Notes: generated by a model from the letters alone, not told the origin. A stretch of 64,000 nt of DNA from JACVRW01 sp963812415 (GCA_963812415.1 CAWEVH010000028.1:1-64000), one strand, 5' to 3'; positions 7,287 through 16,086 are shown, numbered from the stretch's first letter. Numbers and translations: made by a program.

Positions 7287-7621
7287 TGGATTCGACCGAC
7301 GCGGTCTTCGGCGCGCTTGCGGACGGCACGCGACGGAGCCTGTTCGCGCTCCTCGGCGAGCGCGGCGAGGCCAGCGCCACCGACCTGGCGCGCGAGCTGC
7401 CCGTCACCCGGCAGGCGATCCAAAAGCACCTCGGCACGCTGTCTGACGCCGGCCTGGTGGCGGCACGCAGGTCGGGCCGCGAGGTCCTCTACCGCCCCAC
7501 CCCGGCTCCGATGTCCGACGCGCTCGCGTGGATGGCCGAGGTAGGCGGGCAATGGGACGATCGGCTCGCGGCGCTCGAGCGCTCGCTGGCGCGCGGTCCG
7601 GTCAGGTCACGCGATGCCTAG
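7286..7621 (+). CDS. ArsR-family winged-helix regulator
   Basis: A repressor-sized protein of 111 aa. The helix-turn-helix reads ASATDLARELPVTRQAIQKHLGTLSDAGLV and is followed by the wing RRSGREVLYRPT. No metal-binding ELCVCDL-type Cys box is present, so this belongs to the non-metal group usually found with SRPBCC genes. It likely binds the twin GCAAC-N6-GTTGC sites at 6858-6899 and represses its own operon. Confidence 0.88.
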   Translation: MDSTDAVFGALADGTRRSLFALLGERGEASATDLARELPVTRQAIQKHLGTLSDAGLVAARRSGREVLYRPTPAPMSDALAWMAEVGGQWDDRLAALERSLARGPVRSRDA

Positions 7622-7630
7622 TCTCGACGT

Positions 7631-8263
7631 GTGACCTCGCTCGCCGTCGGCTTCGGACTCGGGTTCTTCGTGGGCGCGCAGCCGGGACCCGTGTCGCTGC
7701 TCTGCGTTCGCTCGGTGCTGCGCGGCGCGCTGACCAGCGGCCTCGCGATCGGTGCGGGCGCGGCGCTGATCGACCTGCTCTACGCGGCGCTCGGCCTCGC
7801 CGGGGCGGCCAGCCTGCTCGAGGCCGAGGCCCTCCGGGTGGCGTTCGGTCTCTGCGGCGCGCTCGTGCTGGGAGCGATCGGCGCGCGCACCCTCTGGGCC
7901 GCGTTCAGGGTCCGGCTCGGGGGCGAGGCCGAGGAGGAGGTGGCCACGCCCCGCCGGGCGTTCGCCACCGCCGTGGCGGCCACCGCCTCGAACCCGCTCA
8001 CGATCGCAACCTGGGCCGCGATCTTCACGGCGGCCGGCGCGGCGACGGTCGGCGACGCGGCCGCGTCCGCCTCGGGGGCCGCTCTGATGCTGGGCGGCGT
8101 CGCGCTCGGCACGCTCACCGCGTTCTCGACGCTGTCGCTACTCGTGACGCTCGTGCGCGGCCGCTTCGGCCCGCGCATGCTGGCCACCGTCGACGCTGTC
8201 GCCGGCATGGGTCTGCTGGGCTTCGCCGGACTCCTCGGATTCCGCGCCGTCAGCGACTCCTGA
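7631..8263 (+). CDS. LysE-type translocator
   Basis: A 210-aa protein with about six hydrophobic segments, starting with GTG at 7631. It has the LysE/RhtB signature near the N-terminus (GFFVGAQPGPVSLLCVRSVLRGA) and the conserved SNPLTIATW segment in the middle. The family exports amino acids or other small metabolites; the substrate cannot be inferred. Its last 126 nt are also the 3' end of the convergent TerC-type gene. Confidence 0.85.
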   Translation: MTSLAVGFGLGFFVGAQPGPVSLLCVRSVLRGALTSGLAIGAGAALIDLLYAALGLAGAASLLEAEALRVAFGLCGALVLGAIGARTLWAAFRVRLGGEAEEEVATPRRAFATAVAATASNPLTIATWAAIFTAAGAATVGDAAASASGAALMLGGVALGTLTAFSTLSLLVTLVRGRFGPRMLATVDAVAGMGLLGFAGLLGFRAVSDS

Positions 8264-9202
8264 GGGCACTCCCTCCTTCATCGACTCGACGCGCTCCTCG
8301 CGCTTGCGATCGGCGTCCGGGTCGCGCCGGTCGGCCCTGATCGACAGCGCGATCCCGATCGCGAACGCCACCGCGATCACGGCGAGGCTCGCCACCGGCC
8401 CAACCTTCACGATGTCCTCGATCAGCAGCTTGACCCCCACCAGCCCGAGCACGATCGCGATCGTCTCGTCGAGGTAGCGGAAGCGCGCGACCAGGCTCTC
8501 CACCAGCACGAACAGCGCCCGCAGGCCGAGCAGCGCGAACACGTTGCCCATCCAGATCAAGAGCGGGTCGCGCGTGATGGCGAAGGCAGCCGGGATCGAG
8601 TCGATCGCGAAGGCGAGGTCCGCGAAGACGATCGCCGCGAGGCACAGGAAGAGCGGCGTGGCGTGGCGCACGCCGTCCTGCTTCACGAACCAGTGGCCCT
8701 CGTGGAACTCACTCGTGACCGGGAACACCTTCCGGACCCCGCGCACCATCAGGTTCTTGTCCGGGTCGACGTTCTCCGCCACGCCCTTCCAGATCCGGTA
8801 GGCGAGCACGATCAGCGCCGCGCCGAGCAGGTAGATCACCACGTGCACCTGCTCGATCAGCTCGGTGCCGGCGAGGATGAACACGCCTCGCATGGCCAGC
8901 GCGGCGACGATCCCCCAGAACAGGAGCCGCGGGCGCCGCTCGTAGGGCACCCCGAAGTACGCGAACAGCAGCAGGAAGACGAACAGGTTGTCGAGCGAGA
9001 GGGAGCGCTCGATCAGGTAGACGGTCGTGTAGGTGACCGCCTGGTCGGCCCCCTCGAGCAGGAGGACGGGCACGGCCGCGAGCAGGCTGAGCACGAGCCA
9101 GCCGACCGACCACCAGACGGCCTCCTTGAAGCTCGGCTCGCGCCCGCGCGCGAAGAAGTGCAGGTCGAGCCAGAGCAGGAAGACAACGGCGGCGATGAGC
9201 AC
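8138..9202 (-). CDS. TerC-family integral membrane protein
   Basis: A 354-aa TerC/Alx-type protein with about nine membrane helices. It has the conserved acidic helices ERSLSLDNLFVFLLLFAYF and FADLAFAIDSIPAAFAIT, whose Asp residues are thought to bind Mn2+ in related exporters. Family members act in manganese homeostasis and in tellurite or pH resistance; Mn2+ export for metalation of secreted proteins is the best-supported role. After residue about 300 the tail becomes low-complexity and charged, and it lies antisense to lysE. The real protein may end earlier if a stop codon was lost. Start is GTG at 9202. Confidence 0.88.
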   Translation of the reverse strand: MLIAAVVFLLWLDLHFFARGREPSFKEAVWWSVGWLVLSLLAAVPVLLLEGADQAVTYTTVYLIERSLSLDNLFVFLLLFAYFGVPYERRPRLLFWGIVAALAMRGVFILAGTELIEQVHVVIYLLGAALIVLAYRIWKGVAENVDPDKNLMVRGVRKVFPVTSEFHEGHWFVKQDGVRHATPLFLCLAAIVFADLAFAIDSIPAAFAITRDPLLIWMGNVFALLGLRALFVLVESLVARFRYLDETIAIVLGLVGVKLLIEDIVKVGPVASLAVIAVAFAIGIALSIRADRRDPDADRKREERVESMKEGVPSGVADGAESEESGEAQQTHAGDSVDGGQHARAEAAAHERHE

Positions 9203-9256
9203 CGCCCACGGGAGCTAGGGAACCGACGTCCACCACCGGCACCTTAGAGTGGGGGC

Positions 9257-10405
9257 ATGCTCGGTCATGTAGCCGTCGGCACCTGGAGCGGCGGCCGCTT
9301 CATGCACTTCGGCGAGCCGATCTCGGACGATCGGCTCGAATCGCTCCTGCGTCCAGGTGAGGGCATCCGCTCGGTGATGACCGCGGATGCGTACGGGGCG
9401 GGCGCGGCCGACAGCCTGCTGGGCCGGACGCTTCACGGCGTGCCGCGCTCCAGCTTCGCCCTTGCCGGCGCGGTGGGCCACGACTTCTACGAGGGCGAGC
9501 GCGAGGGCGCGAAGGGCTACCCGCGCTTCACCGACCCGCGGCTGCGCGGGCCCGACGCCTACGCCGCCTATCTCCGCATGGCGGTCGAGCGCAGCCTCGA
9601 GCGCTGCGGGGTCAGCTCGTTCGACCTGCTGCTGCTCCACAACCCCGATCGACGCGGCTTCGAGTCGCCCGAGGTGTGGGAGGCGCTGCGCGCGATCCGC
9701 GACGAGGGGCTCACCCGGATGCTCGGCCTCGCGCCTGGGCCGGCCAACGGCTTCACGCTCGACGTGATCGCCTGCTTCGAGCGCTACGGCGAGCTGATCG
9801 ACTGGGCGATGCTGATCCTGAACCCCTTCGAGCCCTGGCCGGGCGAGCTCGCCCTCGAGGCGGCGACGCGCAATGACGTGAAGGTGGTCACGCGCGTGGT
9901 CGACTACGGCGGGCTCTTCCATGACGATGTGCTACCCGGGCACGGCTTCCCACGCACCGATCATCGTGGCTTTCGGCCCGAGGGCTGGGTCGAGGCGGGC
10001 CGCGCGAAGCTCGACAGGGTGCGCCCGATCGCCGAGCGTCACGCGCTCACGCCGCTCCAGCTCGCCTGTGCCTGGAACCTCGCGCACGAGGCCGTGGAGT
10101 GCGTTGTCCCCACCCTGATCCAGGAGCCGGGCGAGCACGCCAAGCCGATCGAGCGAAAGCGCGAGGAGCTCGCCGCGGTGCCGAGCTTCCCGGTGCTGAC
10201 CGAGGACGAGGTCGACGAGATCCGGCGCGTTGGCGACAACCGCGGCTCGATGCTCCTGAAGGGCGCGACCCCGGACCACGAGGGCGAGCCGCGTCCGGAC
10301 CGCTGGGGGCTCGACGAGGAGCTCGAGCAGGTGGCACGGCGCTGGGCGATCGACCCCGTCCGGGACCTGCGCGCGGCAAGCGCCGTCGTGGCGCGCGCTC
10401 GCTAG
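9257..10405 (+). CDS. Aldo/keto reductase family protein
   Basis: This 382-aa protein has the TIM-barrel pattern of aldo/keto reductases: an early GTWSGG strand, a paired AVERSLERCGVSSFDLLLLHNPD segment holding the family's strand-4 motif, RDEGLTRMLGLA, and near the end the typical LACAWNLAHEAVECVVPTLI region. Such enzymes reduce carbonyls with NADPH. The barrel is followed by an extra C-terminal tail (residues about 320-382). It converges on the lipoprotein gene, with a 4-nt overlap of stop codons. Confidence 0.82.
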   Translation: MLGHVAVGTWSGGRFMHFGEPISDDRLESLLRPGEGIRSVMTADAYGAGAADSLLGRTLHGVPRSSFALAGAVGHDFYEGEREGAKGYPRFTDPRLRGPDAYAAYLRMAVERSLERCGVSSFDLLLLHNPDRRGFESPEVWEALRAIRDEGLTRMLGLAPGPANGFTLDVIACFERYGELIDWAMLILNPFEPWPGELALEAATRNDVKVVTRVVDYGGLFHDDVLPGHGFPRTDHRGFRPEGWVEAGRAKLDRVRPIAERHALTPLQLACAWNLAHEAVECVVPTLIQEPGEHAKPIERKREELAAVPSFPVLTEDEVDEIRRVGDNRGSMLLKGATPDHEGEPRPDRWGLDEELEQVARRWAIDPVRDLRAASAVVARAR

Positions 10406-11469
10406 GGACGGTCGAGCAGATCGGCGCAGCGCTGGAGCGCTTCGGTGTCCTCCGGGCGCGCCTTGTCGAGGCAGTCGGCGTACTCGCGGAAGTCCTCGCC
10501 CTCGGGCGCCGCGGGCGTGCCGGTCTCGGGCGCCGGGGTCTCCTCGGGCGCCTCGGGCGTCCCGCCGCCGAGGCCCGGCAGGGCGCCGCCGCCGCCGAGG
10601 CTGGTCGTGAGGTCCGACAACGGCCGGGCGTCGCTGGGCGCCTCGATCTCCTGGTCACCGTTCACGTTCGCGAACTCGACCGTGAACTCGAGCGACCCCG
10701 ACTCGATGCCGCCAAGCTCCTGACGGCTCCCCTCCGGGACGGAGAACTCGACGCGGCCCGAGACGCGGCGGATGATGTCGTCGTCGACGCCCACGTAGAC
10801 GTCGAAGGTCGGATCCCGCACGACCTCGCCTATGCGAGCGATGTCCTCCGCGCTCAGCGGCTCCGGCGCGGACCGGCCGGTGGCGCCGCCGAGCGCGCGA
10901 CCCGAGGTGCGGACGAACTCGTTGATGTTCCGCATCAGCGCCTCGACCTCGAGCGCGCCCGACACGTGGCGGGTCTGCACGCCGGCCACCTCCTCCTCGC
11001 CCTCGTCCTCGCCGTCCGCCAGCCAGCTGCGCGGGTCGAGGCCCAGCGCGCCGAGCGAGCCCTCGCGCTCCTTGCTGCGCCGGATGGTCCGGTTGGCGCG
11101 GCGGACCTCGGCGGCCGGCTGCTCGTAGTAGACGTCCTGGAACTTGACGAAGGCGCGGTCGCCGGTCGACAGGAACCCGGTCCTCACCGTCTGGCCGGCC
11201 CCGTCGGTGCCCACCTCGAGCTCGATGTCGACCGAGGGCAGCTTGCCCTCGTTGGTGCGAAACGGCCCGCTAGCCACGAGGCGCACGGGGCGCTCGAGGG
11301 AGGCGCTACCGTTCAGCTCGAGCTCCGCGTCGAGCTCGAGATCGGCGCTCGACATGGACTGGCTGAAGGCGCGGTCGAGCAGGTCCTCGACATCCTCCTG
11401 ATCGTCACCTCCGCCGCAGGAAGCGAGCGCCAGCCCGGCGAAGAGCAGAAGAAGCAGCAGGCGGCGCAC
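10402..11469 (-). CDS. LppX/LolA-like lipoprotein
   Basis: A 355-aa protein with the GTG start chosen at 11469, so that the signal peptide VRRLLLLLLFAGLALASC ends in an LASC lipobox. The mature part begins GGGDDQEDVEDLLDRAF and then has long amphipathic strands, resembling the LolA/LppX/LprG fold that shields lipid acyl chains between membranes in actinobacteria. The fold call is an inference. The C-terminal third is Gly/Pro/Glu-rich, then there is a short helix with two Cys (YADCLDKA ... LQRCADLL). The gene is divergent from the secreted C5-epimerase. Confidence 0.7.
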   Translation of the reverse strand: MRRLLLLLLFAGLALASCGGGDDQEDVEDLLDRAFSQSMSSADLELDAELELNGSASLERPVRLVASGPFRTNEGKLPSVDIELEVGTDGAGQTVRTGFLSTGDRAFVKFQDVYYEQPAAEVRRANRTIRRSKEREGSLGALGLDPRSWLADGEDEGEEEVAGVQTRHVSGALEVEALMRNINEFVRTSGRALGGATGRSAPEPLSAEDIARIGEVVRDPTFDVYVGVDDDIIRRVSGRVEFSVPEGSRQELGGIESGSLEFTVEFANVNGDQEIEAPSDARPLSDLTTSLGGGGALPGLGGGTPEAPEETPAPETGTPAAPEGEDFREYADCLDKARPEDTEALQRCADLLDRP

Positions 11470-11532
11470 CCGCCGCAGCCTAGCTGGAAGGAACCGCAAC
11501 TCGGAACGATCGCGGGCGTTGGGACTAGCTGA

Positions 11533-13035
11533 ATGGGGTACGCAAGACGCATACTGGCCGTCGCGCTGCCGGCGCTCCTTCTGGGGGCCGCGGCGGTGCC
11601 CGCTCGAGCGGGCGAGTTGATCGTGGTCGACGGCGACCGCGCCGTACGCACGTTCGATCCCTCCGTCCCCGAGCCGCACGAGGTGGCGCTCCGCGCACCG
11701 CGTGCCGTGGCCGCGCCGTCGCGGGCAAGGGCCGCCACGGCCCGTGGCAGGCGGGCGGTGCTCCGGTCGCTCGCCCGCGAGCTGGGCCGGAAGCGGATCA
11801 CCGCGTCCGAGCTGCGCCGCTGGCGGCGCTACTACGCGCTCTCGGTCGGCGCGCTCCGGAGGCTCGGTGGAGCCCGCGACGCGCAGCTTCGCTACGTGCT
11901 CGGCTCGGTCGAGTCGCTCGCGCTGCAGGGGCGGCTGACCGCTACCCGCATGCCGTCCGTGTTCATCCAGCTCGAGCGCAACCGGCAGTACTGGCGAAAG
12001 CTCCCGTTCCCGGCCTCGCGCGATCAGGTGAGCTTCCGCGGCAGCCAGATCATCTTCACCTACTTCCCCGGCTACGGGCTCCAGTTCCACCCACTCTCGA
12101 CCTTCAAGAAGGCCAACGCCCTGCACGGGCTCTGCGAGCGCGGCGAGCCCGGCTGCGACCGCGCCGCTCTGAAGCTGCTGCTCGACGAGACCACGGCGCT
12201 CGCGGTACGCCGCTCGCGGCGCTTCATCGCCTGGGAGTACCTGTTCCACTTCGGCGGCGGCTCGCCCCCGTGGATGAGCGGCATGGCGCAGGCAACCGCC
12301 ATCCAGGCCTACGCGCGCGCGGCGGCCCTGCTCGGCGAGCCGGGCTACGTCGAGACGGCGCGCAAGGGGCTGGGCGCGTTCGAGGCCGCGCCGCCCACCG
12401 GCGTGCGCACCACCGGCCCGGGCGGCGGGGTGCATTACCTCCAGTACTCGTTCGCGCCCCGGCTGTTCATCTTCAACGCCTTCCTGCAGTCGCTGATCGG
12501 GCTGCACGACTTCGGCAAGCTCGCGGGCGACGAGCGCGCGACCCGGCTGTTCCGCGAGGCGGAGCCGGAGGCTCGCGAGGAGGTGCCGCTGAGCGACGTG
12601 GGCGACTGGTCGCGCTACTCCTACGCCGGCGCGGAGGCGACCGCGGACTACCACGAGCTGATGCGCGAGTTCCTCCAGTCGATGTGCTCCCGGCGGCTCG
12701 GCGCGCTGTACTGCGAGTACGCCCGGCGCTACCGCGGGTACCAGGTCGACCCGCCCACCCTCACCCTCGAGGGACCCGCGCGCGCCGTGCGCGGCGAGCC
12801 CGCGCTGATCCGCTTCACCGTGTCGAAGCTGTCGGCCGTGGAGGTCAAGGTGTTCAGGGACGGGAGGCTCGCCTTCACCCGCGTGGCCACCTTCCGCCGC
12901 GGCGCCGGCTCGTTCGCGTGGACCCCGGGCGCCGCCGGCGTCTTCCGGGTCGAGCTGGCGGCGAAGGAGCTGCGGACCGGTCTCGGCAAGAGGGACCGCA
13001 CCCGCGGCGAGATCGAAGTCACGCCGCCGATCTAG
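11533..13035 (+). CDS. Secreted D-glucuronyl C5-epimerase-domain protein
   Basis: A 500-aa protein with a cleavable signal peptide (cut near PARAG) and a basic linker. The C5-epimerase C-terminal domain spans residues about 150-400: WEYLFHFGGGSPPWMSGMAQATAIQAYARA, a following FNAFLQSLIGLHDF, and DWSRYSYAG with DYH further on. That domain epimerises uronic acids in heparosan or alginate-like polymers, or acts as a lyase. Residues about 410-500 form an Ig-like beta domain. The protein probably acts on extracellular polysaccharide; no glycosyltransferases are encoded nearby to show which. The stop codon lies inside the start of the 169-bp inverted-repeat element. Confidence 0.8.
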   Translation: MGYARRILAVALPALLLGAAAVPARAGELIVVDGDRAVRTFDPSVPEPHEVALRAPRAVAAPSRARAATARGRRAVLRSLARELGRKRITASELRRWRRYYALSVGALRRLGGARDAQLRYVLGSVESLALQGRLTATRMPSVFIQLERNRQYWRKLPFPASRDQVSFRGSQIIFTYFPGYGLQFHPLSTFKKANALHGLCERGEPGCDRAALKLLLDETTALAVRRSRRFIAWEYLFHFGGGSPPWMSGMAQATAIQAYARAAALLGEPGYVETARKGLGAFEAAPPTGVRTTGPGGGVHYLQYSFAPRLFIFNAFLQSLIGLHDFGKLAGDERATRLFREAEPEAREEVPLSDVGDWSRYSYAGAEATADYHELMREFLQSMCSRRLGALYCEYARRYRGYQVDPPTLTLEGPARAVRGEPALIRFTVSKLSAVEVKVFRDGRLAFTRVATFRRGAGSFAWTPGAAGVFRVELAAKELRTGLGKRDRTRGEIEVTPPI

Positions 13036-13200
13036 TGGTGCGCCCGGCAACGTTGCCGGGCTTCTGGCGAGCGAAAGTCGAGTCTGGCCAGGACGCGGGG
13101 AGCGGCAATGGCAGTGAGCTAATGCCGCGACCGAGGACGCCGCCAGGCGAAGGTCTGCAGCCGCCAGAAACCGGCCGAACGTTGGCGGGTGCGCCACTAG
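13032..13200. repeat. 169-bp element with 39-bp terminal inverted repeats
   Basis: The segment starts with CTAGTGGTGCGCCCGGCAAC and ends with the imperfect complement (GTTGGCGGGTGCGCCACTAG), giving arms of about 39 nt. Each arm is itself palindromic around AACGTT; 13043-13060 is a perfect 18-bp palindrome. The interior has another possible stem, GCGGCA paired with TGCCGC. It fills the gap between the C5-epimerase stop and arsA. It could be a MITE-like element or a structured RNA or terminator; I cannot match it to a known family. Confidence 0.7.
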
Positions 13201-13212
13201 TATCCGGCGCTC

Positions 13213-14380
13213 ATGGCGCCGAGGACCATCCTGTATACGGGCAAGGGCGGCGTGGGCAAGACGAGCGTCGCCGCCGCGAGCGCACGCGCCTGCGCCGCGG
13301 CGGGGCTGCGCACGGTCGTGCTGTCGACGGACCCCGCCCACTCGCTCTCCGACTCGCTCGAGTCGCCGCTCGGGCCCGAACCCACGCAGGTCGAGGCGAA
13401 CCTCTTCGCCCAGGAGGTCCAGGCCCAGGAGGAGATGGAGCGCAACTGGCAGCAGCGTGCAGGCCTGGCTCGGCGACCTGCTGGCCGAGCGCGGCATCGA
13501 CCGCATCTCGGCCGAGGAGCTCACCGTGCCGCCGGGGATGGACGAGCTGTTCTCGCTGCTGTGGATCAAGCGCCACCACGAGGAGGGCGAGTTCGACTGC
13601 GTGATCGTGGACTGCGCGCCCACCGGCGAGACGCTGCGGCTGCTGTCGTTCCCGGATGTCGTGACCTGGTGGCTCGAGCGCCTCCTGCCCTCGCAGCGCA
13701 AGCTCGCCCCCTTCGCGCGCACGCTCTTCGACATGCCGCTGCCCGGCGATGCCGTGTTCGCGGACCTCGAGCGCCTGGCGCGCAACCTGGTGGCGATGAA
13801 CGGCATCCTGCGCGACCGGGCGCGCACCTCGATCCGGCTGGTCACGAACCCCGACCGGATGGTGGTCAAGGAGGCCATGCGCACCTTCACCTACCTCAAC
13901 CTCTACGGCTACCTGACCGACGCCGTGGTGGTCAACCGGCTGCTGCCGTCCGACGGCTACTTCGCGGCCTGGCGCGAGGTGCAGGAGGAGCAGCTCGCGC
14001 TCGCGCGCTCGGCCTTCGACCCCGTGCCCGTGCTCACCGCGGCCTACTACGAGCGCGAGGTGATGGGCGCCGAGATGCTCGACCGGCTGGGCTCCGAGGT
14101 CTTCGACGGCCGCGATCCGGCGGCGATCCTCCACGACGAGCTGACCCAGGAGCTCGTGACCGACAACGGGCGAGCCACTCTGCGGGTGGCCGTCCCGTTC
14201 GCCGAGCGGGACGAGCTCTCGCTGAAGAAGATCGGGCTCGAGGTGATCGTGCGGGCGGGCACGCAGAAGCGCACGATCATGCTGCCGCCGGCGCTGGCCG
14301 GCTACGCGACCAGCGGCGCGCGCTTCGAGGACGGCGCGCTCGAGATCGTGTTCGAGAGAGGAGGCACAGGTGGCGGGTGA
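13213..14380 (+). pseudogene. ArsA/GET3-type ATPase with a frameshift
   Basis: The N-terminal frame starts at 13213 (APRTILYTGKGGVGKTS) with the deviant Walker A of ArsA/GET3 ATPases, then switch I (LSTDPAHSLSDSL). Near 13450-13457 the reading frame changes. The second frame carries VQAWLGDLLAERGIDR, the switch II region VDCAPTGETLRLL, and a complete C-terminus ending at 14380. A single surplus base in CAGCAGCGTG explains the break. ArsA-type ATPases drive arsenite export or membrane-protein targeting; no arsenic genes are nearby, so a targeting or unknown role is likelier. With both halves fully conserved, a sequence error is the simplest reading. Confidence 0.85.
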
Positions 14381-14516
14381 GCGCGAGCTCGAGGATCAGC
14401 TCACCAAGATCATCCGCGAGTTCCTGCTCACGCTGCGCTCGCTGATCGACTGGTACCTCGAGCGCCTCGACGCGCCTCGGCGCGAGCCGGAGGTCGAGGA
14501 GATCAAGATCGACTGA
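14370..14516 (+). CDS. Small protein encoded with ArsA ATPase
   Basis: A 48-aa protein starting at GTG 14370, with GAGGAGG upstream inside the end of the ATPase gene, which it overlaps by 11 nt. The sequence is mostly helical and charged (AGERELEDQLTKIIREF, then LRSLIDWYLERLDA). Tight coupling with the ATPase gene suggests a partner protein. I do not recognise a family. Confidence 0.65.
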   Translation: MAGERELEDQLTKIIREFLLTLRSLIDWYLERLDAPRREPEVEEIKID

Positions 14517-14521
14517 GGCCC

Positions 14522-14556
14522 GAAGCAGCCGGCTTGGCCGGCTGCGCAGGGGATGG
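14522..14556. repeat. REP-like hairpin, copy B
   Basis: GAAGCAGCCGGCTTGGCCGGCTGCGCAGGGGATGG: stem GCAGCCGG/CCGGCTGC with a short loop, followed by the conserved GCAGGGGATGG tail. It sits between the convergent 48-aa gene and the sulfatase-like gene, and is nearly identical to the copy at 47422. Confidence 0.7.
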
Positions 14557-14576
14557 CATCAGCGGCGAGGGCGTCC

Positions 14577-16076
14577 CTAGTCCTTGAAGCGCGGCAGCCC
14601 CTTCGGGCCGGCGTCGCGCCTGATCATGCTCCACATGCGCCGGACCTGTGCCGGGTTGGCCGCCGCAACGTTGCGCCGCTCGTGCGGGTCGCTCCTGCGG
14701 TCGTAGAGGCGAAGCTCCTGGCGGCGGCTGCCGGCGATCAGGAGCCAGCGGTCGTCCCCGGCGCTCACGAAGGTGTTGTAGGAGGCGGTGCGGTAGCCGC
14801 GCTTGCGACGTGGTGGCTTGCCGTCGAGGAGCGGTGAGAGGTCTGCTCCGTCCATGCCCTCGGCGGGATCGACGCCGAGGATCGACAGCACCGTGGGGCC
14901 GACATCGTGCGTGGAGGCGTAGTAGCGACTCGTCCTGCCCCTGGCCTTGCCCTCGGGATGCCGGATCACGTACGGGATGTGGGTGAGCTCCTGGTGCATC
15001 TCGGAGTAGCGCTTGCCGACCCAGCCGTACTCGCCGAGCAGCACGCCGTGGTCCGAGAGCAGCACCACGAGCGTGTTCTCGGCGAGCCCCAGGTTCGCCA
15101 GGTGGTCGAGGAAGCGGCCCAGCCAGACGTCCACCAGGGTGACCTCGGCGGCGTAGAGCTGACGCATGCGGCGCAGGAGGCCCTGAGAGAGCCCGAGCTC
15201 GCGCCACTCGCCGGCGGGCGTGGCGAACGGCTGGATCGGCTCCACGCCGCTCGGGCTCGGCGGCCCGTAGAGGTCGACCAGCCGTCGCGGGGCGTCCCAG
15301 GGCTCGTGGGCGTCGAAGGAGTCGACGACGAGCGCGAACGGCTGCTTGACCCTGGCCCAGTCGATCCAACCCATCGCGTCGCGAAAGACCTTGGCGGCGG
15401 CGTAGTCCTTCTCGTCGCGGTCGCGCGGGTTGACGGCGAGGTAGGCGGCCATGCGCGGCTCGGCCCGGCTGTCGCGCACCGAGCGCGGCAGGTGATGGTC
15501 CACCTGGCGCTGGCTCACCCTGCGCTTCGGCTTGCGACGCACCGGCACCTGGCCGTCCACGAGCTCCACCCGGTCGAACTTGGCGCGAAAGCGCTTGTGC
15601 ACGCCCAGCAGGAGGTGCGGGTTGTCGGTCACGTAGCCGGTGGTCCAGCCGTTTCGCTGGAGCACCTGGGTCCACATCTCGCCGTCGCCGCCGACCGGCG
15701 ACCAGCCCGGCTGCGGCGGCAGGCCGTCCCAGCGCGGCGACCAGCCGCGGAAGGGGAAGGTGCGCCGGCCGGCCATGATCGCGCGCCGGGCGGGGATCGT
15801 GGGCATGCCCTCCGGATAGGCGTTCGCGAAGCGCAGCCCCTCGCGGGCGACCTTGTCCCAGCTGGGCGTGCGGGCCCTCGAGCCGTAGATGTGGTCGACC
15901 CGCAGGCTGTCCATCACGACCACCACCACGTTCATCGGGTTCGCAGGTGGAGCGGCGGTGGTCCTCGCGGCCGGCTCGTCGTCGCTGTTGCAGGCGCTCG
16001 CTCCGAGCAGCGCGAAACCGGCCGCGCCGGCGCCGCCGGCGCGGATCACCTCGCGTCGGGTGAACTCGCTCCCCAC
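14577..16076 (-). CDS. Sulfatase-fold lipoprotein with Thr nucleophile
   Basis: A 499-aa protein from GTG 16076. The N-terminus is a Tat-type lipoprotein signal (TRREVIRAGGAG ... LLGASAC, Cys29). The alkaline-phosphatase/sulfatase fold follows: metal site MDSLRVDH near residue 56, SDHGVLLGEYGWVGKR, and HDVGPTVLSILGVDP. The maturation motif of sulfatases, C/S-x-P-x-R, here reads T93-I-P-A-R, so formylglycine cannot form. Thr is the nucleophile in phosphoethanolamine and glycerol-phosphate transferases of the same superfamily, so phosphoryl chemistry is possible; this is an inference. It acts outside the membrane. Confidence 0.85.
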   Translation of the reverse strand: MGSEFTRREVIRAGGAGAAGFALLGASACNSDDEPAARTTAAPPANPMNVVVVVMDSLRVDHIYGSRARTPSWDKVAREGLRFANAYPEGMPTIPARRAIMAGRRTFPFRGWSPRWDGLPPQPGWSPVGGDGEMWTQVLQRNGWTTGYVTDNPHLLLGVHKRFRAKFDRVELVDGQVPVRRKPKRRVSQRQVDHHLPRSVRDSRAEPRMAAYLAVNPRDRDEKDYAAAKVFRDAMGWIDWARVKQPFALVVDSFDAHEPWDAPRRLVDLYGPPSPSGVEPIQPFATPAGEWRELGLSQGLLRRMRQLYAAEVTLVDVWLGRFLDHLANLGLAENTLVVLLSDHGVLLGEYGWVGKRYSEMHQELTHIPYVIRHPEGKARGRTSRYYASTHDVGPTVLSILGVDPAEGMDGADLSPLLDGKPPRRKRGYRTASYNTFVSAGDDRWLLIAGSRRQELRLYDRRSDPHERRNVAAANPAQVRRMWSMIRRDAGPKGLPRFKD

Positions 16077-16086
16077 CTGGCTCTCG

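Noticed and set aside
10402..13890. Very long minus-strand open frame of 1162 codons
   Set aside because: Only the last 355 codons (lipoprotein) are real; the rest is antisense to the C5-epimerase and arsA and shows random composition.
13213..14516. Arsenic resistance operon
   Set aside because: An ArsA-like ATPase and, 6 kb away, an ArsR-family gene exist, but there is no arsB, arsC or arsD, and the ArsR belongs to an SRPBCC operon without metal-binding Cys.
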